Assembly (NCBI GenBank): GCA_003934925.1
Contig: JQIX01000061.1
Location: 1-59,130, forward strand
Direction of reading: 5' to 3'
DNA: 59,130 bases
Source of the DNA: Epsilonproteobacteria bacterium (ex Lamellibrachia satsuma)
GTDB lineage: Bacteria; Campylobacterota; Campylobacteria; Campylobacterales; Sulfurovaceae
Position 1 is the stretch's first letter; each line of letters opens with the position of its first letter. The notes under the pieces were generated by a model. That model made no database searches, was not told where the DNA came from, and saw only the letters and a program-made list of their open reading frames with translations. Of the stretch, positions 1-7,039 are shown piece after piece. The position numbers were made by a program, and so were the translations under genes.

Positions 1-60
1 TTATAAAAAAGTGCAAAAATTAAATCTCAAATAGACGTTGATTTGTTTACTTATATTTGG

Positions 61-157
61 TTGTCAAAGATCACTCAATAACACTCTTTCTAGCAACTCG
101 CTAGCCGTCCATGTGTTGTTGGACGCGTATTATAGCACCCAACTCTTTAGATGTCAA
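61..157 (-). promoter_or_regulatory. Probable rRNA operon promoter and antitermination leader (reads off the left edge)
   Basis: On the minus strand TTGACA (157-152), a 17-bp spacer and TATAAT (134-129) preceded by TGC form a full-consensus extended -10 sigma70 promoter. A/T-rich UP-element-like DNA lies upstream (160-215). Downstream, a CTAGC/GCTAG hairpin (104-90) resembles boxB, and TGATCTTTGACAA (73-61) matches the E. coli rrn boxA consensus at 11 of 13 bases. The boxB-then-boxA order is that of rrn leaders. Campylobacterota promoters rarely have a good -35, so this is an exceptionally strong promoter. I infer that a 16S rRNA gene begins just outside the window; none of it is visible. Confidence 0.8.
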
Positions 158-267
158 GGGTTTTTTGGGATTTATTGGAAATTTATTAAAAAATTTTTTG
201 ATTAAAAATTTTACTTACATTATATAGGCAATTATATCTTAATTTATGCTGTGAATTGAATGATACA

Positions 268-401
268 AGGTTTGGCATAGCCAAACGTTAAATCAGAATT
301 CGTATATATAGGGATATGAAATCTTAATGATGTGTGTAATCGATAATACAAAACATTTACAATGTTATTGTTTTGTTTTAGTATTTGGCTATGCCAAACC
401 T
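268..401. repeat. 134-bp element bounded by 18-bp perfect inverted repeats
   Basis: AGGTTTGGCATAGCCAAA (268-285) and its exact reverse complement (384-401) face each other across about 98 bp of A/T-rich DNA. Each arm is itself nearly palindromic (TTTGGC-N3-GCCAAA). The interior has a further AAAACA/TGTTTT-type inverted repeat. No open reading frame is contained. It sits between the rrn-type promoter and the acl terminator and may be a small non-coding mobile or regulatory palindromic element; no second copy was noticed in the window. Confidence 0.6.
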
Positions 402-456
402 CCAAATAAATACATTGGGGAAAAGAAGTTTAAAAGTAGAAAAATAAATAAATTAG

Positions 457-480
457 AAAGACACGGAAGTCCGTGTCTTT
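457..480 (-). terminator. Terminator of the aclBA operon
   Basis: A perfect 11-bp stem (AAAGACACGGA with its complement) and a 2-base loop lie 10 bases after the aclA stop, followed on the minus strand by T-rich sequence. This is a typical intrinsic terminator shape. Confidence 0.85.
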
Positions 481-489
481 GTTGCATCA

Positions 490-2310
490 TTATGCAATAG
501 GCTCAGCCTTCTGTACATCGTAAAGGATATCATCCATTGGATGTCTATACATTGGCATAGCAAGACGTTTTTCATCAAGTACATGACCAATAAATCCGAT
601 GGATCTACCAACGATAAAGAATGCGTTAAGCGTACCTGACTCTATGAACTCATTGATCTCATCTTCAGAATAACCCAATGCTCTCCACATATCGACCATA
701 AGAATACCAATAGTACCATCTACGTTAAGAATGAGATTTTCTTTTTTAGATGTTGTTAAAGCTTCAACTGTCTTAGCATAGTCAAGAAGCGGTGTTGCAG
801 GGAAATTCTCTGCCGCAAAGTTCATAAGACCTGTAACTCTAAGGTCCGGGTTTTTCAAAGATTTGATTCTGTGTCCAATACCTGGAATTGGCACACCCTC
901 ACCTTTCATATATTTCAGGAATTCTGCTGGTGTCAAATCGTTGTCATCTGCATATTTAAAGTATTTTGCCGCACCATCAATCGCACCACCAAATCTTGGT
1001 CCTATAGTAAGAAGACCTGTAACCAATGCTTCAACCACTGATTTACCAGCTCTTGCTGTTACTTTTGCATTATGTGCACCCGATACAGCCGGACCATGAT
1101 CCGCAACAGTTTTGATCACTGTTTCAATGAATTGTGTTGCCCACTTTGGATACTGTTTTTTAAACCATAGAAGTGAAATAACATCACCGATACCTTTACC
1201 TGTATCCGGAGTCGCTACTGAAGAGATAGGGAAACCGGCATAGGTTGCTTCTTCACCTCTATCATCAGAAATCGTACAGATGAACTGCTTGCTTCTTCTT
1301 ACTTTTGGAACAATTCTAAGTTCAGGCTCTTCGATCTCGCCGATGACACCTTCTGCCTTGAGTTTTCCGTATACTTCAGCGATTTTTGCCGGAAGGTCAT
1401 TGAATGATTCAGGTACATAGATACCTGCTTCAGCCATTGCTTTATTCTTCGCTGCTGCTGTTTCAGCATCTGCATTTGCAGAAGCACCTGCGTGACCGAA
1501 CTGAACACCGGAGGAGAAGTGCTTAGCGATCGTACCGATACACCATGCGATAATAGGTTTCTTGATTCTACCATCTTTAACCGCTTCAATCACTTTGTAT
1601 TCTTCCGTACCACCTACTTCACCAAGAAGGATCATGTATTTTACATCTGGATTGCTTTCCATTCTAAGAAGATTATCGATAAATACTGAACCAACAAATC
1701 TATCTCCACCGATCGCAACACCTTCTGCAATACCGTCTGCATTGATCGCAATGATATTGGAAAGTTCGTTGAAAAGACCACCTGATCTTGTTACAAGACC
1801 ACATGAACCTGCTCTGTGCAATTTCGAGTTTACAATATTCTCGATCGTACCACCGATGTTAGCGATCTTGAATGCTCCCGGAGCAATGGCACCAACCGTT
1901 GCAGGCCCAATCACTGTTACACCGGCATCTCTTGCAGCCTGGTTCATTTTTCTTGCAAGTCTTTCAGGGATACCTTCAGCTGTAACCATGATAGATTTAA
2001 ACTGCCCTTCGATAGCGATCGCTTCCATTGTGACATCATACGCTGTTCTGAATGATGCAAAGTTAAGCAATACATCTGCCTGCGGTTGTTCTTTTACCGC
2101 ATCTGTTGTTGTTTTATAGAGTGGCACCATGATCTCATCAGGGCCATAGAAGAATTTTTCAAATTTGTTCCCGCTTGTAGGAGCAACAATAGCTGCTACA
2201 GACGGCTTATCTCTTCCAATTGTATAATCGTAATCCAACATTCTCTGGATCGCTGTTTTGTTGTTATTCCAAAAAATTGCTTGTGTATCTTTAGTATATA
2301 ATCTACTCAT
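490..2310 (-). CDS. aclA: ATP-citrate lyase, large (alpha) subunit AclA
   Basis: With AclB it forms the cytoplasmic enzyme that splits citrate with ATP and CoA into acetyl-CoA and oxaloacetate, a key step of the reductive TCA cycle. The 606 residues show an N-terminal CoA-binding/succinyl-CoA-synthetase-alpha-like part, the phosphohistidine motif GHAGA with His273, and a C-terminal citrate-synthase-like lyase domain (for example IPGIGHRIKS and FGGAIDGAAKYF). The length fits the bacterial two-subunit enzyme. The ATG start has GGAGA upstream and lies 15 bases after aclB, so the pair is one operon. It is the main evidence for autotrophy by the reductive TCA cycle. Confidence 0.96.
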   Translation of the reverse strand: MSRLYTKDTQAIFWNNNKTAIQRMLDYDYTIGRDKPSVAAIVAPTSGNKFEKFFYGPDEIMVPLYKTTTDAVKEQPQADVLLNFASFRTAYDVTMEAIAIEGQFKSIMVTAEGIPERLARKMNQAARDAGVTVIGPATVGAIAPGAFKIANIGGTIENIVNSKLHRAGSCGLVTRSGGLFNELSNIIAINADGIAEGVAIGGDRFVGSVFIDNLLRMESNPDVKYMILLGEVGGTEEYKVIEAVKDGRIKKPIIAWCIGTIAKHFSSGVQFGHAGASANADAETAAAKNKAMAEAGIYVPESFNDLPAKIAEVYGKLKAEGVIGEIEEPELRIVPKVRRSKQFICTISDDRGEEATYAGFPISSVATPDTGKGIGDVISLLWFKKQYPKWATQFIETVIKTVADHGPAVSGAHNAKVTARAGKSVVEALVTGLLTIGPRFGGAIDGAAKYFKYADDNDLTPAEFLKYMKGEGVPIPGIGHRIKSLKNPDLRVTGLMNFAAENFPATPLLDYAKTVEALTTSKKENLILNVDGTIGILMVDMWRALGYSEDEINEFIESGTLNAFFIVGRSIGFIGHVLDEKRLAMPMYRHPMDDILYDVQKAEPIA

Positions 2311-2325
2311 CTACTTCTCCTGCCC

Positions 2326-3636
2326 TTACTTCTCTAGTGCCATTCTAACAATGTCAGTAACATGTGTTTCTGGTCCATAAACATGAATATCAAGACCCAA
2401 TCTATCTGCGGCTTCTTTAATATCTTTTAGACCTTTTTCATAATTTGGTCCACCTCTTCTTACATAGATTTTTGTTTTATGTGCCTTGAGTTTTTCAGCA
2501 TAGATGTCAAATGCCTGAATGATCCCGGTAAATGTTTTTGCAACATCGGTGAAGTTCGCGATCGCACCGCCGATAATGAGTACTTTCCCTCTTGGGTCAT
2601 CATATCTTGTCATAAGATCAAAGATAGTCTCTGCATAGAACTTGGTCTCACCTGTTGTCGGTCCACCGGAGTATTCACCGTAGTTCGCCAAGTCTTCAAC
2701 ACCTGCAAAGTCAGCAATAGTATCTGCATACACAACAGATGCACCACCCCCGGCAACCATTGTCCAGATACGTCCCTGAGGGTTAAGAATGGTCAATTTA
2801 AGCGAAGCGCCTGATTTACTGTCTGCCTCTGCGATCGCTTTTTCTTCGTCTGACATATCCTCCATACCAAATGCTGTTGGAAATTCAATATCTCCCCAAG
2901 CATCTTTCATCATGAATCCTGCTGTATCGTCCAATCTTGCAACAAGGTCAAGGATCGCCATTTCACCGTTATCCAGCATAACGATCGGGTTGATCTCAAG
3001 ATATGCAAAGTTCATGTCTCTGTAGAATTTAAAGAACTGAATAGCAAATGAAGCAAACGCTGCTTTGTTCTCTTCTGGTATATCTTCAGGTATATGTGCT
3101 TTTACCGCTTTTTCCATATCAGCATCCGGCATATTGATAGGAATATGGACTTCATTGACTTTTTCATCCCATCCTTCTTCAACTTCCATACCACCTTCAG
3201 CTGACATGAACAATACATCATCTTCACCAACAGTTGTTGCAGAAATATAGTACTCTTGATCTTGTGTATGCGGAGTGAACGGCTCAACAATAAAATGTGT
3301 CAAATGCCCTTTTTCCCCGGAAAGAAGTGTTACCTCATGTGACTGTTTCTCATCGATCCACTTTGCAGCATCTTCTAATGTAACGTCCCCTGGCTTTTCT
3401 ACTCTAAATAATACGAGGTCGTTTTTACCTCTCTTACCAAAAAGCATATCCGGCTTTGCAACCAAAGGTTCCTGGTTTAACCATTCAAAACCATGTTCTT
3501 TTGCCTTCTCTCTCAATTCATCTCCACTAGTTACCAATACAGATTTAAATCCGTAATGAAAACCATCAAAATATTCATTCCAATGTCTAGCAAAGATTGC
3601 TTTACCATCATATTCTCTAATCGCCTTTTGAGCCAT
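2326..3636 (-). CDS. aclB: ATP-citrate lyase, small (beta) subunit AclB
   Basis: The ATP-grasp partner of AclA: it binds nucleotide and forms the citryl-phosphate/citryl-CoA intermediates. The 436-residue protein has the N-terminal ATP-grasp-like region (SVLVTSGDELREKAKE, GKRGKNDLVLFRV), then LEINPIVMLDNGEMAILDL typical of succinyl-CoA-synthetase-beta relatives, and a C-terminal CoA-ligase-type domain (VLIIGGAIANFTDVAKTF). It has a good AAAGGAGA site before the ATG and is first gene of the aclBA operon. The upstream gap (3637-3779) holds a possible extended -10 (TGCTAGACT on the minus strand). Confidence 0.96.
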   Translation of the reverse strand: MAQKAIREYDGKAIFARHWNEYFDGFHYGFKSVLVTSGDELREKAKEHGFEWLNQEPLVAKPDMLFGKRGKNDLVLFRVEKPGDVTLEDAAKWIDEKQSHEVTLLSGEKGHLTHFIVEPFTPHTQDQEYYISATTVGEDDVLFMSAEGGMEVEEGWDEKVNEVHIPINMPDADMEKAVKAHIPEDIPEENKAAFASFAIQFFKFYRDMNFAYLEINPIVMLDNGEMAILDLVARLDDTAGFMMKDAWGDIEFPTAFGMEDMSDEEKAIAEADSKSGASLKLTILNPQGRIWTMVAGGGASVVYADTIADFAGVEDLANYGEYSGGPTTGETKFYAETIFDLMTRYDDPRGKVLIIGGAIANFTDVAKTFTGIIQAFDIYAEKLKAHKTKIYVRRGGPNYEKGLKDIKEAADRLGLDIHVYGPETHVTDIVRMALEK

Positions 3637-3690
3637 CGAGTTCTCCTTTAATTAAGTTCTTAATAGTCTAGCATGAGATAGATTTAACTT

Positions 3691-3707
3691 TTGTATAAGT
3701 AATACAA
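3691..3707. promoter_or_regulatory. Small palindrome upstream of aclBA
   Basis: TTGTAT-N5-ATACAA is a 6-bp perfect inverted repeat about 55 bases before the aclB start, just upstream of the probable -10. The size and position would suit a dimeric regulator, but A/T-rich DNA yields such palindromes by chance, so this is only a candidate operator. Confidence 0.3.
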
Positions 3708-3779
3708 ACTATAAGTAGAATATTAATATTGTGTATTTTAGAAACAGTTAATAGCACTATCTGAAGTACATGCAATTCT

Positions 3780-4865
3780 CTACTTCTTACAAGAGAGAAT
3801 TCCATAATATTGAAGCTGATAACGTTCCCGTCTAGCTGTCTCATTATAACAATTTATACCCTTTGATCTCAACTCTTTGGCAAGACGATACGGCTTATAG
3901 ATACGGTTTGCAAAATGGTTTTTAGGATCTTTAATGATATAGAACAACATTTTATGAAAAATGATAAGAGAAGCGCTAAAGAGCAAAAACGCCATTACGA
4001 CATAAAATCCTCTTTTATACCGTTTTTGGAATTGGGGAAGCCGTACACGTACACTTTTGTTAAATATATCCAGCATTAAGATAATAGCGATCATCACATA
4101 AGGTGCAAAATCCGTGATATAAACCCGTTGCCTGATCGAAAGCAGCAAAGAAACGGCAAGGGCTGTAAAAGAAATATACCAAAGAAGCGTTTTTTTCTCT
4201 CTTAATAATATACGGTACATGGCATAAAAAAAATAAAGGAATAGCAGTGGAGAAAAGACTGCTGCATAAAGGCCGAATATCTCTGCAAAATGTCCAGAAG
4301 GCCTTCCTCCTATCTCTATACCCTTTGCCAGATAGATAAAAGCAATAAGAAAAGCCGCTGAAAATATAGAAAGTTTTTTATCATTATGGACAATACCGTA
4401 AAGCAACAAGGCAATAAAAAAGATGATGGATGCTTCATGAATGAAAAAGAGTGCAAACATAATAAGCGGAAGTACGAAAAAATAACCTTTTTCATAAAGC
4501 AATACAAAAAGCAGTACCAAAGGCAATACAATGATCGCTATATTGGCCAATGTACTTGCAGTAAGAATACCAGGCAAAAGCATAAAAATAAATGTTGCAA
4601 GATAAGCATCTTCACATTTGGAAAAATAGCGTCGGCTTAATTCATAAAAAAACCCTATAGACAAAAAACCAAAAAAGATAAAAAAGATCCTTAAGCCCAG
4701 AAATCCCGAAACAACATTCTGTCCCTCTTTCATCAATACAGATACGATATCATGTGAGGTATAAAGGATCTTTGCCTCATGAGGACTGATGGGAGTTGTA
4801 GCAGCAAGATAAAAAACAGCCATAGCATACAAAGGTAGTGCTAAAAGAAAATGCTGTTTTTTCAT
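3780..4865 (-). CDS. Multi-pass membrane protein, possibly GT-C glycosyltransferase-like
   Basis: Not firmly recognised. The 361-residue protein is almost entirely hydrophobic, with about ten predicted membrane helices and a short basic C-terminal tail ending in SCKK. Near the N-terminus, after helix 1, TTPISPHEAKILYTS resembles the first extracytoplasmic loop of PMT/ArnT-type GT-C transferases, where an acidic pair sits after a Pro-rich stretch; here it is His-Glu. That would suggest a lipid-linked sugar transferase, but the match is weak. It follows trpG/pabA by 9 bases on the same strand, so it is probably the last gene of the mqnE operon. The AclB promoter region lies beyond it. Confidence 0.55.
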   Translation of the reverse strand: MKKQHFLLALPLYAMAVFYLAATTPISPHEAKILYTSHDIVSVLMKEGQNVVSGFLGLRIFFIFFGFLSIGFFYELSRRYFSKCEDAYLATFIFMLLPGILTASTLANIAIIVLPLVLLFVLLYEKGYFFVLPLIMFALFFIHEASIIFFIALLLYGIVHNDKKLSIFSAAFLIAFIYLAKGIEIGGRPSGHFAEIFGLYAAVFSPLLFLYFFYAMYRILLREKKTLLWYISFTALAVSLLLSIRQRVYITDFAPYVMIAIILMLDIFNKSVRVRLPQFQKRYKRGFYVVMAFLLFSASLIIFHKMLFYIIKDPKNHFANRIYKPYRLAKELRSKGINCYNETARRERYQLQYYGILSCKK

Positions 4866-4874
4866 TGTTAATCT

Positions 4875-5444
4875 TTAGAGCTTTAGAAAATTATCTAGCA
4901 TCTCATGTCCATATTCACTCATGATGGACTCAGGGTGAAACTGTACTCCAAAAATGGGTTTGTCTTTGATCTGCAATGACATAATCTCATTATCATCTTT
5001 ACTGTGTGATGTTGAGATAACATTTCCCGGTAGATTTTTTTTGTTGACCGTCAATGAGTGATAACGTGTTGCTCTGAATTCCTTTGGAAGACCTTTAAAA
5101 ATGGGGGTTTGCGCATTTACCTCAACCTGTGATGTCTTTCCATGCATCATATTTTTGGCACGTATGACTTCTCCACCAAATGCTTGGGCAATACTCTGGT
5201 GACCAAGACATATGCCAAAGATCGGTGTAGTATCGGCAAATTCTTTGATCACATCCAATGTTACCCCCGCATCATCCGGAGTGGATGGCCCAGGGGAAAG
5301 AATGATCTTCTCCGGGTTCAGTGCCTTGATCTCCTCGATCGTAAGTTCATCATTACGAATGACCTTCAAATCTGCACCCAGTTCTCTACAATACTGAACG
5401 ACATTATATGTAAAACTGTCATAATTGTCTATCATTAATACCAT
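4875..5444 (-). CDS. Anthranilate/aminodeoxychorismate synthase glutamine amidotransferase subunit
   Basis: A class I glutamine amidotransferase that passes ammonia to a chorismate-using partner (TrpE or PabB) for tryptophan or folate synthesis. The 189 residues carry the N-terminal MIDNYDSFTYN, the oxyanion PGPSTP, the nucleophile Cys79 in GICLGHQSI and the His170/Glu172 dyad in VQFHPES: a complete triad. I place the start at ATG 5444, one base after the upstream stop, with AGGGAAA before it; eight more codons are open upstream but overlap that gene. No trpE or pabB is nearby, so a single subunit may serve both pathways (TrpG or PabA cannot be told apart here). Confidence 0.9.
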   Translation of the reverse strand: MVLMIDNYDSFTYNVVQYCRELGADLKVIRNDELTIEEIKALNPEKIILSPGPSTPDDAGVTLDVIKEFADTTPIFGICLGHQSIAQAFGGEVIRAKNMMHGKTSQVEVNAQTPIFKGLPKEFRATRYHSLTVNKKNLPGNVISTSHSKDDNEIMSLQIKDKPIFGVQFHPESIMSEYGHEMLDNFLKL

Positions 5445-5445
5445 G

Positions 5446-5913
5446 TTATTTCCCTGTTGCATTATCATTTTTTTTCATATCAACTGTCCAAAAAAAGTCT
5501 ATCCACTCTTTGGCTTCCCTAACATACCAATTTGGAGCTATTTTAGCACTTTTCTTATAAAAAAGTGATGCTATTTTAAATGTAACATTAGGATATGTCT
5601 GCTCCAATACTTTTAAAACTTCTATCACTGTATCACCTGAATCTACGATATCATCTACAACAAGTACTTCTTTTGCATCATTGAGTTCAGGTATATTAAA
5701 CACTTTGACTGCTTCCAACTTTGTTGTATCATCATATCCAATCGTATTGATACCGTAAACAGCCCGCAGGTCATAATATTCACCCAATAACTGTGCCAAA
5801 CCCAATCCGCCTCTGGCTATAGCAATGATCGCATCAAACTTCCAGTCAATTTTTTGAGTTAATTGTTTGGTATCAGATAAAAAATCTCCATAAGGATAAT
5901 AGATATGCTGCAT
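5446..5913 (-). CDS. Purine (xanthine/guanine-type) phosphoribosyltransferase
   Basis: A type I phosphoribosyltransferase for purine-base salvage from PRPP in the cytoplasm. The PRPP loop VLVVDDIVDSGDTV occupies residues 84-97 and IIAIARGGLGLAQLLGEYY precedes it, as in Gpt/Hpt-like enzymes; 155 residues is the normal size. The base preferred cannot be read from sequence. ATG 5913 is chosen over TTG 5916 because AAAGGAG lies six bases before it and TGATG couples it to the mqnE stop. The short spacing on both sides makes it the middle of an mqnE-prt-trpG operon. Confidence 0.85.
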   Translation of the reverse strand: MQHIYYPYGDFLSDTKQLTQKIDWKFDAIIAIARGGLGLAQLLGEYYDLRAVYGINTIGYDDTTKLEAVKVFNIPELNDAKEVLVVDDIVDSGDTVIEVLKVLEQTYPNVTFKIASLFYKKSAKIAPNWYVREAKEWIDFFWTVDMKKNDNATGK

Positions 5914-7004
5914 CAATACTCCTTTAACTCATGATAGAGACTGTCTCTTTCAATAGGCTGAAAACCGGAGTTCTTGATCATCGCTACAAAATCATCCAGA
6001 TTCATACCGTGGCTGCTCGCTGCACCTGCTGCTGCCTGAATGGACTCTTTTTCTATGGTCCCGTCAAGGTCATCTGCACCGAACTCCTGGGCGATCAGTG
6101 CCAGGTTGATGGAGGCAGTCACCCAGTAGGCCTTGATATGTGGGATATTGTCCAACATGATACGGGAAATGGCATAAGTCTTCAATATTTCCTGTCCGGA
6201 GGGGAACTCTTTCACTTTGAGGAAATTATTCTCTCTTTGATAAACAAGAGGGATAAAGGCATTAAATCCTCCGGTTCTGTCCTGTAGATCACGCAGTCTT
6301 ATCATATGGTCTATGCGGTGTGCTCTTGTTTCTACGTGACCAAAAAGCATAGTCGCATTACTTTGCCTACCTCTTTCATGCCACTTCTCATGTATCTCAA
6401 GCCATTGATCTGATGTAACTTTCCCTTTGCAAAGATATTCACGCACTTTCTCATCAAAGATCTCGGCACCACCACCGGGCATGGAATCCACACCACTTTG
6501 TATCATCATATCCAGTATTTCATCATAATTGTATCCATATTGACGGGCCAGAAAGTCTATCTCGGCTGCAGTCATGGCTTTTACATGTAACTGAGGAAAG
6601 GCTTCCTTAATCTTTCTAAACGCACCCATATACCACTCTACCCCATCATTTGGGTTATGTGCAGAGACGATATGCATCTCCTTTGCACCTTTCTGTACAG
6701 AGTTTTTGACTATTTCCAATATTTCTTCATGCGACATAGTGTATTGGTTCGGGTTTTTTCTGCTTGCAGAGTAGGCACAGAATTTACAGATATCTGCACA
6801 AACATTGGTAGGATTGATATGACGGTTAATATTAAAGTAACTCTTTTTACCAAATTTTTCAGTACGTATTTCATCAGCGAGTTCTCCTAATGTATACAGG
6901 TCCAAATCATAAAGGGCTTCTCCCTCTTTCTGGCTAAGTCGTTCTTTGTTACGTACCTTTTTTATTAAGTTCTGCTCTTCTGTAAAGTCCATCAAACCAT
7001 CCAT
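5913..7004 (-). CDS. mqnE: Aminofutalosine synthase (radical SAM)
   Basis: The second step of the futalosine pathway to menaquinone: it joins the MqnA product to the adenosyl radical to give aminofutalosine. The radical-SAM cluster motif is Cys69-X3-Cys73-X2-Cys76 in NVCADICKFCAY. Later segments IVSAHNPNDGVEWY, DSMPGGGAEIF, FGADDLDGTIEKE and the end PIERDSLY suit MqnE better than its paralogue MqnC. Length 363 is usual. ATG 6992 is an alternative start. A minus-strand TATAAT (7026-7021) lies 17 bases before the start, giving a very short leader. The rest of the pathway is not in the window. Confidence 0.9.
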   Translation of the reverse strand: MDGLMDFTEEQNLIKKVRNKERLSQKEGEALYDLDLYTLGELADEIRTEKFGKKSYFNINRHINPTNVCADICKFCAYSASRKNPNQYTMSHEEILEIVKNSVQKGAKEMHIVSAHNPNDGVEWYMGAFRKIKEAFPQLHVKAMTAAEIDFLARQYGYNYDEILDMMIQSGVDSMPGGGAEIFDEKVREYLCKGKVTSDQWLEIHEKWHERGRQSNATMLFGHVETRAHRIDHMIRLRDLQDRTGGFNAFIPLVYQRENNFLKVKEFPSGQEILKTYAISRIMLDNIPHIKAYWVTASINLALIAQEFGADDLDGTIEKESIQAAAGAASSHGMNLDDFVAMIKNSGFQPIERDSLYHELKEY

Positions 7005-7039
7005 TTGGTAAATTTTTGTTATTATACCAATATAATATT

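Noticed and set aside
863-1099. Plus-strand open frames antisense to aclA, and many similar ones elsewhere
   Set aside because: They lie wholly inside well-identified genes, lack ribosome sites and have low-complexity composition; they are shadows.
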